From Streptomyces sp. ISL-10 (GTDB lineage Bacteria > Actinomycetota > Actinomycetes > Streptomycetales > Streptomycetaceae): a stretch of 64,000 bases of DNA. Positions 33,696 to 42,998 of the stretch are shown here, piece after piece (within the stretch, counting starts at the first letter, position 1; each line of letters starts with the position of its first letter). A program made the translations under genes and the position numbers. The notes under the pieces were generated by a model. It saw only the letters and a program-made list of their open reading frames with translations, was not told where the DNA came from and ran no database searches. Where the stretch lies: positions 1-64,000 of the forward strand of contig NZ_JAGGOJ010000029.1 of NCBI RefSeq assembly GCF_018614575.1, read 5' to 3'.

Positions 33696-35447
33696 ATGTA
33701 TCTCCCCGATCTCTCTCCCCTCGCCGACAGCCTCGCGCTCTCCTCGCTCGTCGCCGCTCTACCCCTGCTCACTCTCTTCGTCCTTCTCGGTGGGCTGCGA
33801 CTGAAGGCCCACTGGGCCGGCCTCGCATCCCTTGCCGTGGCGATCGTCGTCGCTGTGGCGGTCTACGCGATGCCCGCTGACCTGGCCCTGCTGTCCGCGA
33901 GCCAAGGCGCGGCATTCGGCCTCTTCCCGATCATGTGGATCGTTGTCACGGCCATCTGGCTCTACCAGCTGACGGTCGTCAGCGGCCGATTCGAGGATCT
34001 CCGCCGGGCCTTCGGCCTGATCAGCGACGACCCGCGCGTCCAAGCGGTGATCATCGCCTTCTGTTTCGGCGGCCTGCTCGAGGCACTGGCCGGTTTCGGC
34101 GCCCCGGTGGCGATCACCGGCGTCATGCTCATGGCGCTGGGCTTCGCACCCGTGCGAGCCGCGATCACCGTGCTGGTCGCCAACACCGCACCCGTGGCCT
34201 TCGGCGCCATCGCGATCCCGATCATCACGGCCGGCAATCTCACCAAGATCCCGTACACCGAGATCGGCGCCTATGTGGGGCGCCAGACCCCGCTGCTCGC
34301 CCTCTTCGTGCCGCTTCTGCTGGTGGCGCTCGTCGACGGTCGCCGCGGCGTGCGGCAGACCTGGCCCGTCGCACTGGTCTGCGGTGTGGTGTTCGCGCTC
34401 GCTCAGTTCGTGAGCGCCAACTACATCTCGGTGGAGCTCACCGACATCATCGCCTCGCTGGCGGGCCTCGCCGCTGTGGTCCTCTTCCTCCGCGTGTGGC
34501 AGCCGCGGGGTGGTGAGCAGGCCAGGGCCGATTTGGGAGCCGAGAGAGAGTCGCAGGGACCGTCGAGTGAGGGCGGGTCGGGGCGGAGCAACGGATCGGA
34601 CGCGGCAGCGGACAGCGGCAGGCCCTCGGGCGCATCCGGCCGTGCCGGCAGGCGTACGGCGACCCGGCCGGCCCCGCGCGCAGGAACGGAAAAGGGGGGC
34701 AACGGCGGCCGCGTGGTCATGGCGTTCCTGCCCTACCTCATCGTGATCGCGGTGTTCTCGGCGGCGAAACTGTGGACGCCCTTCAAGGAGTTCCTCGCGG
34801 CTACCGATCTCAAGATCAGCTGGCCGGGGCTCGACGGGCAGGTGCTCACGGCGGCGGGCAAGGTCTCGGCCACCACCGTGTACACCTTCCCGTGGCTGTC
34901 CTCCCCCGGCACGCTTCTCCTGCTGTCCGGGCTGGTGGTCGCCGCCGTCTACCGGCTGAGTCCGGCCGCAGCGGCCCGCGAGTTCGCGGCGACGGTGTAC
35001 AAGCTGCGCTGGGCCCTGCTCACCGTCGCCTCCGTCCTCGCGCTCGCCTACGTGATGAACCTGTCGGGCCAGACCATCACCATCGGCACGTGGATCGCCG
35101 GGACGGGCGCCGCGTTCGCCTTCCTCTCGCCGATCCTGGGCTGGCTGGGCACCGCGGTCACGGGATCCGACACCTCGGCCAACGCCCTGTTCGCGACCCT
35201 TCAGCAGGCCGCCGCGACCAAGGCCGGCCTGGACCCGACACTTCTCGTCGCGGCCAACACCTCCGGCGGCGTCGTCGGCAAGATGATCAGCCCGCAGAAC
35301 CTCACGATCGCCGCCACCGCGGTCGGCCTCGTCGGGCGGGAGTCGGTGCTGTTCCGAGGGGCGATCAAGTGGAGCCTGCTGCTTCTGCTGGTCATGTGCG
35401 TGCTGGTCTACCTTCAGTCCAACGTCCTTGCCTGGATGCTCCCGTGA
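33696..35447 (+). CDS. lldP: L-lactate permease
   Basis: 583 residues from ATG 33696. About 12-14 helices. Family marks of LctP/LldP carriers are SGRFEDLRRAFG, AFCFGGLLEALAGFGAPVAITGVML and GWLGTAVTGSDTSANALF with the conserved NLTIAATAVGLVG end. It imports lactate (and glycolate) with protons. Odd point: between ~residues 265 and 338 there is a hydrophilic Gly/Ser/Arg/Ala-rich insert (ESQGPSSEGGSGRSNGSDAA and onward) in a cytoplasmic loop. It starts the lactate operon and is preceded by two GntR operators. Confidence 0.93.
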   Translation: MYLPDLSPLADSLALSSLVAALPLLTLFVLLGGLRLKAHWAGLASLAVAIVVAVAVYAMPADLALLSASQGAAFGLFPIMWIVVTAIWLYQLTVVSGRFEDLRRAFGLISDDPRVQAVIIAFCFGGLLEALAGFGAPVAITGVMLMALGFAPVRAAITVLVANTAPVAFGAIAIPIITAGNLTKIPYTEIGAYVGRQTPLLALFVPLLLVALVDGRRGVRQTWPVALVCGVVFALAQFVSANYISVELTDIIASLAGLAAVVLFLRVWQPRGGEQARADLGAERESQGPSSEGGSGRSNGSDAAADSGRPSGASGRAGRRTATRPAPRAGTEKGGNGGRVVMAFLPYLIVIAVFSAAKLWTPFKEFLAATDLKISWPGLDGQVLTAAGKVSATTVYTFPWLSSPGTLLLLSGLVVAAVYRLSPAAAAREFAATVYKLRWALLTVASVLALAYVMNLSGQTITIGTWIAGTGAAFAFLSPILGWLGTAVTGSDTSANALFATLQQAAATKAGLDPTLLVAANTSGGVVGKMISPQNLTIAATAVGLVGRESVLFRGAIKWSLLLLLVMCVLVYLQSNVLAWMLP

Positions 35448-35482
35448 CCGCCGCCGCCCCGCTCTCGCGCACGGGAGGAACC

Positions 35483-36286
35483 ATGCGGATCGCTCTGTTC
35501 ATCACCTGCTTCAATGACACCCTGTTCCCGGCGACCGGCCGGGCGACGGTGCGGCTGCTGGAGCGGCTCGGCTGCGAGGTGGAATTCCCACAACAGCAGA
35601 GCTGTTGCGGCCAGATGCACTTCAACACCGGATACCAGCGTGAGTGCGTACCGCTCGTGCGCCGCTTCACCGAGGTCTTCGCCGGTTACGACGCGGTGGT
35701 GACGCCATCGGGATCGTGTGCCGCGATGGTGCGCGAGTACCACGGCCGGGTGGCCCGACTGTCCGGCGACGCGGGGCTGTCAGCGGCCGTTCAGTCAGCA
35801 CCGAGAGTGTACGAACTCTCCGAGTTCCTCGTCGACGTACTCGGCGTCACCGACGTCGGGGCCTACTTCCCGCACCGGGTCACCTACCACCCGACATGCC
35901 ATTCGCTGCGCATGCTCGGCGTGGGGGAGAGGCCGCTGGCCCTGCTGCGGGCCGTGCGCGGCATCGACCTGGTGGAACTGACCGCGGCCGACCAGTGCTG
36001 CGGCTTCGGCGGCACCTTCGCCCTGAAGAACGCCGACACCTCGGTGGCGATGTGCGCGGACAAGGTCGCACACGTGCTCCACACCGGTGCCGAGGTGCTG
36101 TGCGCGGGTGACAACTCCTGCCTGATGCACATCGGCGGGGTGCTGTCCCGGCTGCGCGCCGGCGTCCGGACCCTGCACCTGGCCGAGATCCTCGCCGCGA
36201 CCGAGGAAGACCCGGCGACGGACGCGCCGTCGTCGTCCTCGTCCCGGCACACCACGACCCCCGCGGAAGGGGTGAAGTCCCTGTGA
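35483..36286 (+). CDS. lldE: Lactate oxidation (Fe-S)-binding subunit LldE/LutA
   Basis: 267 residues from ATG 35483 (GGGAGGAA upstream); 35 bp after lldP. Two cysteine-rich CCG motifs define the family: QQQSCCGQMHFNTGY near residue 38 and DQCCGFGGTFALKN near 175, with YHPTCHSLRMLG between. LutA/LldE works with LutB and LutC in the cytoplasm to oxidise L-lactate to pyruvate without a flavin lactate dehydrogenase. The C-terminal ~25 residues are a Ser/Thr-rich tail. The stop overlaps the next GTG. Confidence 0.93.
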   Translation: MRIALFITCFNDTLFPATGRATVRLLERLGCEVEFPQQQSCCGQMHFNTGYQRECVPLVRRFTEVFAGYDAVVTPSGSCAAMVREYHGRVARLSGDAGLSAAVQSAPRVYELSEFLVDVLGVTDVGAYFPHRVTYHPTCHSLRMLGVGERPLALLRAVRGIDLVELTAADQCCGFGGTFALKNADTSVAMCADKVAHVLHTGAEVLCAGDNSCLMHIGGVLSRLRAGVRTLHLAEILAATEEDPATDAPSSSSSRHTTTPAEGVKSL

Positions 36287-37725
36287 ATGACACCACGTTC
36301 CTCGGCATGCCGACGTTCCCGAACGCGGCGAAGAGCGCTCTGGCCGACGCCCAGCTGCGCCGAAACCTCGCGCACGCCACCGGCACCATCCGAGGGAAGC
36401 GGGCTGCCGCCGTGGGGGAGCTGGACGAGTGGGAGGAGTTGCGCGAAGCAGGGCGCGCCATCAAGGAACGCACCCTGCGCCACCTGGACCGCTATCTGAT
36501 GCAGGTCGAAGAGCAGGTCACCGCGGCGGGCGGGCAGGTGCACTGGGCCCGCGACGCCCAGGAGGCGGGCCGTATCGTCGTCGACCTCGTCCGGGCAACC
36601 GGCGAGCGGGAGGTGCTCAAGGTCAAGTCGATGGTCACCCAGGAGATCGGCCTGAACGAGGCCCTGGCCGACGCCGGGATCTCCGCGTACGAAACCGACC
36701 TGGCCGAGCTGATCGTCCAGCTCGGCCAGGACCACCCCTCTCACATCCTGGTGCCCGCCATCCACCGCAACCGGGCCGAGATCAGGGACATCTTCCTGCG
36801 CGCGATGGCCGACTACGGCACGGCGGCGCCCGCCGGTCTGAGCGACGATCCGCACGAACTGGCGGAAGCGGCCCGGCGGCACCTGCGGGAGAAGTTCCTG
36901 CGGGCGAAAGTCGCCGTCTCAGGAGCGAACTTCCTGGTCGCCGACACCGGCACCGCGGTGGTGGTGGAGTCCGAGGGCAACGGACGAATGTGCCTCACGA
37001 TTCCGGAGACTCTCATCTCCGTGGTGGGCATCGAGAAGGTGGTACCCACCTGGCGGGACCTGGAGGTGTTCCTGCAGCTCCTGCCGCGGTCGTCCACGGG
37101 CGAGCGGATGAACCCGTACACCTCGACATGGACCGGCACCGCCGGCGACGACGGACCGAGCACCTTTCACCTGGTGCTCCTGGACGCCGGACGAACCGAC
37201 ACCCTCGCTGATCCGATCGGCCGTCAGGCGCTGAACTGCATCCGCTGCTCGGCGTGCCTGAATGTCTGCCCGGTCTACGAGCGAGCGGGCGGCCATGCCT
37301 ACGGATCGGTCTACCCCGGGCCGATCGGCGCCATCCTCACCCCCCAGTTGCGTGGCACTGCATCGGCGGTGGACCGCTCCCTGCCGTACGCCTCGACGCT
37401 GTGCGGAGCCTGCTACGAGGTCTGCCCCGTCAAGATCAATATCCCGGAAGTGCTCGTGCATTTGCGCGCCAGGGTGGTGGACGAGAGCCGCCGACGACGG
37501 GTGCCGAAACCGGAGAGGCTGGCCATGGCTGCCGCGCGCTGGATGCTGTCCGACCCGTCGCGGCTGGCGGCGGCACAGCGCGCGGGCTCCGCCGCCGGTC
37601 GGCTGGCGGGCCGGCGGGGACGCATCAGCCGCCTGCCCGGTCCGTTGTCCGCCTGGACCGAAGCCCGCGACGCCCCTGTCCCGCCGGCGGAGACCTTCCG
37701 GGCCTGGTGGAGGAGGAACCGATGA
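36283..37725 (+). CDS. lutB: Lactate oxidation iron-sulfur protein LutB (LldF)
   Basis: 480 residues from GTG 36283 (GTGA overlap). The N-terminal two thirds is the LutB/LUD domain (ANFLVADTGTAVVVESEGNGRM, RMNPYTSTWTG). The first [4Fe-4S] motif starts at C319 (CIRCSACLNVCP), the second at C374 (CGACYEVCPVKINIP); both are complete. The final ~80 residues are the usual helical extension ending ETFRAWWRRNR. It passes electrons from lactate within the LutABC complex. Confidence 0.94.
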   Translation: MNDTTFLGMPTFPNAAKSALADAQLRRNLAHATGTIRGKRAAAVGELDEWEELREAGRAIKERTLRHLDRYLMQVEEQVTAAGGQVHWARDAQEAGRIVVDLVRATGEREVLKVKSMVTQEIGLNEALADAGISAYETDLAELIVQLGQDHPSHILVPAIHRNRAEIRDIFLRAMADYGTAAPAGLSDDPHELAEAARRHLREKFLRAKVAVSGANFLVADTGTAVVVESEGNGRMCLTIPETLISVVGIEKVVPTWRDLEVFLQLLPRSSTGERMNPYTSTWTGTAGDDGPSTFHLVLLDAGRTDTLADPIGRQALNCIRCSACLNVCPVYERAGGHAYGSVYPGPIGAILTPQLRGTASAVDRSLPYASTLCGACYEVCPVKINIPEVLVHLRARVVDESRRRRVPKPERLAMAAARWMLSDPSRLAAAQRAGSAAGRLAGRRGRISRLPGPLSAWTEARDAPVPPAETFRAWWRRNR

Positions 37726-38402
37726 ACGCACGCGACGACGTACTGGCCCGCGTCCGCCATGCCCTTGCGGACGTGCCGGACGGTGAACGCCCCGAGGACG
37801 TGCCGGTGGACCGGCGCTACTCGGCGGGCGGCACGCCGCCCGCCGGGTCCGCGGACGTGGTGCGGCTTCTGGTGGAACGACTGGCCGACTACGGAGCGTC
37901 GGTCCGCCTGGTGACGGCCGGTCAGGTTGCCGCCGCTGTCGCGCGAGCCGTCTCCGCGCGCGATGCCCGGTCTGTGGTGGTGCCTCGGGGGTTTCCTCCG
38001 CAGTGGCAGGCCGGGCTGGCTGCTGAGCGGGTGCTGAGCGACGAACCGCGGCTGCCCGTGGAGGAGCTCGACCGTGTCGGCGGCGCGGTCACCACCGTCG
38101 CCACCGCCATCGCCGACACCGGCACGCTCGTCCTCGACGGCGGTCCGGGGCAGGGGCGGCGGGTCCTGACGCTGGTGCCCGACTTCCACCTGTGTGTGGT
38201 GCGCGCCGACCAGATCGTGGCATCCGTGCCGGAGGCCCTGGCCCGGCTGGATCCTCTCCGGCCGCTGACCTTCGTCTCCGGCCCCTCGGCGACCAGTGAC
38301 ATCGAACTCGACCGGGTCGAAGGAGTGCACGGACCGCGCACGCTGGAGGCGCTCGTCATCTGCGATCCCCTTGTTCCCCCCGATCGATCCATGGAGTCGT
38401 GA
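37722..38402 (+). CDS. lutC: Lactate oxidation protein LutC (LldG)
   Basis: 226 residues from ATG 37722 with AGGAGG upstream, overlapping the lutB stop. LUD domain: TVATAIADTGTLVLDGGPGQGRRVLTLVPDFHLCVV in register, then the closing SGPSATSDIELDRVEGVHGPRTLEALV, which is the family's C-terminal signature. It completes the LutABC set. Confidence 0.93.
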   Translation: MNARDDVLARVRHALADVPDGERPEDVPVDRRYSAGGTPPAGSADVVRLLVERLADYGASVRLVTAGQVAAAVARAVSARDARSVVVPRGFPPQWQAGLAAERVLSDEPRLPVEELDRVGGAVTTVATAIADTGTLVLDGGPGQGRRVLTLVPDFHLCVVRADQIVASVPEALARLDPLRPLTFVSGPSATSDIELDRVEGVHGPRTLEALVICDPLVPPDRSMES

Positions 38403-38920
38403 TGCCCGCCCTTCACCGCCGGACAGGCTGTCTCCGGACAGCGGCGCCGGCCTGTCCGGTTCAGCGACCGGAGAGGTCCTACGCCACCGTCGCGTTCTGC
38501 ATGCTGCCTGCCGAGGAGTGGGCGGTCCCGCGTGCCAGAAGCTTCACGCAGGGGCACATGGCGGCCTGGCGCATCGGTGACGAGGTGGCGGACGCGGCGC
38601 GGCTCGTCGTCTCCGAGCTCGTCACCAACACCGTGCGGCACAGCGGCTCCGCAGAGGTGAGACTGCGGCTGGCCCGTTCTCGTTCGCAGGTGCGGATAGA
38701 GGTCTTCGACAGCGGACGATGGCGGCCCCCCGCGCCTCCGCCCCAGGAGGGCGACATGGCGGAGGGCGGCCGGGGATTCGACCTGGTGGACGCAGTGGCC
38801 CAGCGTTGTGGAGTACACAGCACGCCGTCCGGGACCTGTGCCTGGGCACTTCTCCCGGATTCGTCCCCGTCCGGCGGATCCGGGACCTCCGCCTCGTCCC
38901 CTACAGCGCCCGCTCGTTGA
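38402..38920 (+). CDS. RsbW-like ATP-binding protein (HATPase_c_2)
   Basis: 172 residues from ATG 38402 (GTG 38399 also possible; it overlaps the lutC stop). The GHKL fold is seen at DAARLVVSELVTNTVRHSG (N box), VFDSGRW (G1, degenerate DSG for DxG) and GGRGFDLVDAVAQRCGV (G2). Such small kinases in Streptomyces act as anti-sigma factors or regulatory partners of SpoIIE phosphatases. Overlap with lutC suggests co-transcription, though a functional link to lactate is not implied. The C-terminus is a Ser/Gly/Pro tail. Confidence 0.82.
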   Translation: MPALHRRTGCLRTAAPACPVQRPERSYATVAFCMLPAEEWAVPRARSFTQGHMAAWRIGDEVADAARLVVSELVTNTVRHSGSAEVRLRLARSRSQVRIEVFDSGRWRPPAPPPQEGDMAEGGRGFDLVDAVAQRCGVHSTPSGTCAWALLPDSSPSGGSGTSASSPTAPAR

Positions 38921-39015
38921 ACAGTTCGCCGGCCAGGAGACTCATTCCTCGTCATGTCAGCGGAGGCCGCCCCCGCCCACGAGCGGTTCCACACAACACA
39001 GGGGGGACGAAGCCC

Positions 39016-39645
39016 ATGCCCACCGACTACGCCTGCCAGGCCGCCATCGCACTCGCCGCGCAGAGCCTTGACCCGGCCAGGGCCTTTGTGGAAACCAGCC
39101 ATCCGAGCGGAAGGCGTACCCATGATGCCCCGGACCTCTCGGCGGGCACAGCGGGTCTGCTGGCGATCCTCGACGGGCTGTATGCGGAGCTGACGGGCCA
39201 GTTGAGCGGATGGCACGCCGGGGTCCGCGACGAGATTAGCGGCGCCTTCGGCAATCCGGTCGCCGCGATCGAGAGCATCCGGCCAGTTGGACAGCCGAGG
39301 GAGTGGGAGAGGTGCACTCTCGTGCAGATCAAGGCGCAGGAGGTGCTCACCGCCCTGGCAAGCCGCCCACGCGGCGCACCGGTTCGGCCGGGCCACCTGT
39401 CCTGGCGCCTTGACCTGGTGGAGGACGCGTTCGCCGGGGCGCTGCGCAGGATCGCCGTCCCGGAGGGGATATCGGTGCGCTGCGCCTCGGGCCTGGCGGC
39501 CGCCGCCGGTTCGCTGTTCGGCCTGCACCCGTCCCGACCGCCACAGGCCACCCAGCCCCCGCCCGCCCAGGAGCCACCCCAACCCCCTCAAACGGCCGCC
39601 TCCCTCCCGGCACGGCCCCCCGGCTGGTTGGGTGGCCTTCCCTGA
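39016..39645 (+). CDS. Hypothetical protein with helical N-terminal domain and proline-rich tail
   Basis: 209 residues from ATG 39016; GGGGGGACGA upstream serves as ribosome site. Residues ~1-165 are mixed helical and contain no motif known to me (QAAIALAAQSLDPARAFVE; FAGALRRIAVPEGISVRC). The last ~40 residues are Pro/Gln/Ala-rich. No signal peptide or membrane span. Codon pattern and ribosome site support coding. It is monocistronic between an RsbW-like gene and the cold-shock cluster. Confidence 0.6.
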   Translation: MPTDYACQAAIALAAQSLDPARAFVETSHPSGRRTHDAPDLSAGTAGLLAILDGLYAELTGQLSGWHAGVRDEISGAFGNPVAAIESIRPVGQPREWERCTLVQIKAQEVLTALASRPRGAPVRPGHLSWRLDLVEDAFAGALRRIAVPEGISVRCASGLAAAAGSLFGLHPSRPPQATQPPPAQEPPQPPQTAASLPARPPGWLGGLP

Positions 39646-40075
39646 CGAGCTTGTGCCTGGTCGACAGTGGACCTGTGGGCCCGGCGCCCCGCCCTGCCCC
39701 GCCCTCGGCAGGGGGTCCAGGTCCTGCCGGACGAGTCTCACCGCACTGCTGAGGCGCCGTCCCTCGAGCCGACGCTGTGTTCCGGACCAACCAATATCTG
39801 TGCCCGCGAAATGAGAAATCGACGCAACACCTGATGAGGTTTTCTGACACAACAGGCGGAGCGAAATCATTCGCCGCGCACAGTCGATCGCGGCGTGCTA
39901 CTGTCGACAACAGTTGCAGTTGTGGTTCCCAGAACTTCAAGCGCCCTCACCGGCTTCACACGCCAACGAGTGCGCTTTTGTATTTCCGGTCATTTCCCGG
40001 GCAGGGTAATCATCGCGGCGACGCGGACTCCGCACAGTGCGGAATCCGATGCACTGCCCCGAAGGAGATTCAAAA
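39646..40075 (+). other. Intergenic and long leader of the cold-shock gene
   Basis: 430 bp with no gene. The last ~190 bp are less GC-rich than their surroundings and include a TCCGCAC/GTGCGGA stem (40028-40042) shortly before the csp ribosome site AAGGAG. Csp genes often have long structured leaders that change fold in the cold; whether this is one cannot be decided here. Confidence 0.4.
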
Positions 40076-40279
40076 ATGGCTACTGGCACCGTGAAGTGGT
40101 TCAACGCGGAAAAGGGTTTCGGCTTCATCGAGCAGGACGGTGGCGGCGCTGACGTGTTCGCCCACTACTCGAACATCGCCGCCCAGGGCTTCCGTGAGCT
40201 GCTCGAAGGCCAGAAGGTAAGCTTCGACATCGCGCAGGGCCAGAAGGGCCCGACGGCGGAGAACATCGTTCCCGCCTGA
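40076..40279 (+). CDS. Cold-shock protein (CspA family)
   Basis: 67 residues from ATG 40076; the start is fixed by AAGGAG at 40062-40067 and by the family's MATGTVKWFN opening. RNA-binding motifs KGFGFIEQ (RNP1) and DVFAHYSNI (RNP2-like) are intact. It is a single-strand nucleic-acid chaperone that melts RNA structure. The first gene of a conserved group with a DEAD-box helicase, a CBS protein and a SCO5918-like protein; a strong hairpin follows it. Confidence 0.97.
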   Translation: MATGTVKWFNAEKGFGFIEQDGGGADVFAHYSNIAAQGFRELLEGQKVSFDIAQGQKGPTAENIVPA

Positions 40280-40299
40280 CGCTTACGCGCACAGTTCGT

Positions 40300-40334
40300 A
40301 GCTGGGGCCCGCACCTTGGGTGCGGGCCCCAGCT
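40300..40334 (+). terminator. Perfect 16-bp hairpin after csp
   Basis: AGCTGGGGCCCGCACC (40300-40315) pairs fully with GGTGCGGGCCCCAGCT (40319-40334) around a TTG loop. It begins 20 bp after the stop. It should end most csp transcripts or leave a limited read-through into the helicase leader. Confidence 0.9.
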
Positions 40335-40648
40335 CGTTCCACTTCAGGGCACAGCCCCTTTGTCACGCCGTGGCGATTTCACCGGCGGCATGATTTCGAG
40401 AGCTCCGCAGCCTCTTCGTACGGCGGATGCTCCACTCGAGGCTCCGGGCCTCGAGTCCGTCCAGAGCTCCCCGTACTCGGCGCCCGGTCCCTCCGCACCG
40501 GATGGCGCCACCAAATTTTCAGCGCCTCGACCCCGAGAATTCCCTCGCCGGTCGGTCTGCTTTCGCATGTTGGCCCGTTCTTGCGATTCTCTGCGCCGTT
40601 CATTCCGCAGAAATTCCTTGGTACGTGCCGCTTCGAGGAAGGTTCTGC
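40335..40648 (+). other. Leader region of the DEAD-box helicase
   Basis: 314 bp between the csp terminator and the helicase start. No gene. The helicase frame is open from 40427, but the GAGGAAGG ribosome site before 40649 and the protein's usual start favour a long untranslated leader. Confidence 0.4.
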
Positions 40649-42166
40649 ATGAACCGCACACGTACGAACGACCGTTCCACCCGCACCCGTACCGCCGGTT
40701 CCTACTCCGGAAAGGGCGGCAGCCGCTCGGGTGCCATGGCCTCCAACCGCTCCCGTACTCCGGGCCGTTCCGGTGGCTACGTGCGCCGTCCCGCTGCTCC
40801 CCAGGGCGAGTTCGCCCTACCGGTGACGGTCACCCCGGCGCTGCCCGCCGTCGAGGCGTTCGCTGATCTCGACATGCCCCGGCCGTTGCTGGCCGCGCTC
40901 GTCGCCGAAGGCGTGACCGTCCCGTTCCCGATCCAGGCGGCCACCCTGCCGAACTCCCTCGCGGTTCGTGACGTACTCGGCCGCGGGCGCACCGGATCCG
41001 GCAAGACCCTCGCCTTCGGCTTGGCGCTGCTGGCCCGTACGGCCGGCCGGCGGGCCGAGCCCCGGCAGCCGCTGGCCCTGGTGCTGGTACCTACCCGGGA
41101 GCTGGCGCAGCAGGTCACCGATGCGCTCACCCCTTACGCCCGCTCTGTGCGGTTGCGGCTGGCCACGGTGGTCGGCGGGATGTCAATCGGCAAGCAGGCC
41201 GGTGCGCTGCGAGGTGGGGCGGAGGTCGTCATCGCGACGCCGGGCAGGCTGAAGGACCTCATCGAGCGGGGCGACTGCCGCCTGGGCCAGGTCGACATCA
41301 CGGTCCTGGACGAGGCCGACCAGATGGCGGACATGGGCTTCATGCCGCAGGTCACGGCGCTGCTGGACCAGGTGCGTCCCGGGGGACAGCGGATGCTGTT
41401 CTCGGCCACCCTGGACCGTAACGTCGACCTTCTGGTCCGTCGGTATCTGACTGACCCGGTGGTCCACTCCGTCGACCCGTCCGCGGGTGCGGTCACCACG
41501 ATGGAGCACCACGTGCTCCATGTGCACGGTGCGGACAAGCATCGGGCGACGACGGAGATCGCGGCCCGAGAGGGCCGGGTGATCATGTTCCTGGACACCA
41601 AGCATGCCGTCGACAAGCTCACCGGCCATCTGCTGAACAGCGGAGTACGGGCCGCCGCCCTCCACGGCGGAAAGTCGCAGCCGCAGCGCAACCGGACCCT
41701 GGCCCAGTTCAAGACGGGGCATGTGACGGTTCTGGTGGCGACGAATGTCGCGGCACGCGGCATCCACGTCGACAACCTCGACCTCGTGGTCAACGTGGAC
41801 CCGCCCAGCGACCACAAGGACTACATCCACCGCGGGGGCCGCACGGCGCGCGCCGGCGAGTCCGGTCTCGTCGTCACCCTGGTGACGCCCGATCAGCGCC
41901 GCGGCATGAACCGTCTCATGTCCGATGCCGGGATCCGCCCGCACACCACCCAGGTCCGCTCGGGCGAGGCCGAACTGAGCCGCATCACCGGCGCGCGGAC
42001 GCCGTCGGGCGTCCCGGTCGTCATCACGGCACCGGTGACCGAGCGCCCCGGACGCAGCGCTTCCGCCTCGCGTGGTCGCCGCGGCCGTACCGCCAGGAAC
42101 GGCCGGACCGGTCAGGCGGCGCACCGCACGACTCAGCGGCAGTCAGTCTTCGACGCGGCTGCCTAG
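40649..42166 (+). CDS. DEAD-box ATP-dependent RNA helicase
   Basis: 505 residues from ATG 40649. Arg/Ser/Gly-rich tails at both ends surround a complete two-lobe core: Q motif PFPIQAATLP, Walker A RTGSGKT, PTRELAQQV, VIATPGRLKDL, VLDEADQMADMGFM, LFSATL, then IMFLDTKHAVDKL, RGIHVDNLDLVV and YIHRGGRTARAG. It unwinds short RNA duplexes. Next to csp, it probably restores RNA folding and ribosome assembly in the cold. A similar csp-helicase-CBS-small protein order is known from S. coelicolor (SCO5921-SCO5918 region), from memory. Confidence 0.95.
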   Translation: MNRTRTNDRSTRTRTAGSYSGKGGSRSGAMASNRSRTPGRSGGYVRRPAAPQGEFALPVTVTPALPAVEAFADLDMPRPLLAALVAEGVTVPFPIQAATLPNSLAVRDVLGRGRTGSGKTLAFGLALLARTAGRRAEPRQPLALVLVPTRELAQQVTDALTPYARSVRLRLATVVGGMSIGKQAGALRGGAEVVIATPGRLKDLIERGDCRLGQVDITVLDEADQMADMGFMPQVTALLDQVRPGGQRMLFSATLDRNVDLLVRRYLTDPVVHSVDPSAGAVTTMEHHVLHVHGADKHRATTEIAAREGRVIMFLDTKHAVDKLTGHLLNSGVRAAALHGGKSQPQRNRTLAQFKTGHVTVLVATNVAARGIHVDNLDLVVNVDPPSDHKDYIHRGGRTARAGESGLVVTLVTPDQRRGMNRLMSDAGIRPHTTQVRSGEAELSRITGARTPSGVPVVITAPVTERPGRSASASRGRRGRTARNGRTGQAAHRTTQRQSVFDAAA

Positions 42167-42210
42167 AACTTCCGCGACAGACCCCTGACCCACTTCCGCA
42201 GGAGGCACTT

Positions 42211-42609
42211 TTGACGCTGGTCCAGATGAAGCCGCGCCCGGCGGGTTCCGCCACCAGGACTGTGGTCGACGCCATGGGCGCGCCCGGACCGCAGGTCTGG
42301 GACGACATGACGGTGGAGGTGGCCCTGTCCGTCATGGCCGGTGCCCATGCGCAGCACCTGCTCGTCAGCGACGAGGACGGCCGGTGCACGGGCCTGATCA
42401 CTCAGGCCCAGCTCACCGGCGTCCGCGACAGCTCCGCCTACACGGACCGGGTGCGTCTGCGGGACATCCTCGGCGACGCAGGACCGTTCCCCTCGCCCGT
42501 GACCACGATGGTCGAGGCGGAGCGTGCGATGCGGTACCGGCGGCTCGGATCCTTGCCCGTCGTCGACGAGCACGGTCGCGCCGTGGGCGTTCTCACCCTC
42601 CCGCGCTGA
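42211..42609 (+). CDS. CBS-domain protein
   Basis: 132 residues from TTG 42211, with GGAGG about 10 bp upstream and no better start. Two CBS repeats: VVDAMGAPGPQVWDDMTVEVALSVMAGAHAQHLLVSDEDGRCTGLITQAQL (~18-70), then PVTTMVEAERAMRYRRLGSLPVVDEHGRAVGVLTLPR (~95-132). CBS pairs bind adenine nucleotides and act as energy sensors. It is 44 bp after the helicase and likely in its operon. Confidence 0.9.
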   Translation: MTLVQMKPRPAGSATRTVVDAMGAPGPQVWDDMTVEVALSVMAGAHAQHLLVSDEDGRCTGLITQAQLTGVRDSSAYTDRVRLRDILGDAGPFPSPVTTMVEAERAMRYRRLGSLPVVDEHGRAVGVLTLPR

Positions 42610-42659
42610 TCTGCCGGCGTTCCCCTGTCCGGACCCTTCTCCCCCAACTGTGAGGCACC

Positions 42660-42968
42660 ATGCGCTGCGTCATCGCCCGTTTCCCGTTCGACCTGTCCAA
42701 GAGCGGGGTGCTGGCGTCGATGAAGGGCGTCAGACCCGAGCCGATCACGGGGGACTCCGTGATCATCGGCCGCCGCCACTATCCCGTGATGCAAGTGGGC
42801 GAGGTCATCACCCGGCAGGACCGTCGTGACTTCACCGCCGGGGAGGTCACCAGGGCCGTGACCCGCCTAGGCTTCACGTGCCGGGCCCAGCCCGTCGCCA
42901 CGCCCGCGCGTGACCTCACTCCGTTCGAGGAAGCGGCGGCCCTGCTCGGCAACTCCTCAGCCGTGTAG
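42660..42968 (+). CDS. SCO5918-family protein
   Basis: 102 residues from ATG 42660. The opening MRCVIARFPFDLSKSGVL, GVRPEPITGDSVIIGRRHYPVMQVGEVITRQDRRDF and a final FEEAAALLG fit the uncharacterised SCO5918 family of Streptomyces. No membrane span, and a mixed alpha/beta layout. Placement behind csp, helicase and CBS genes suggests a part in the cold or RNA response. It ends at a very strong terminator. Confidence 0.85.
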   Translation: MRCVIARFPFDLSKSGVLASMKGVRPEPITGDSVIIGRRHYPVMQVGEVITRQDRRDFTAGEVTRAVTRLGFTCRAQPVATPARDLTPFEEAAALLGNSSAV

Positions 42969-42998
42969 CAGGCGGAAGAGGCGAAAGCCGAAACCAGG

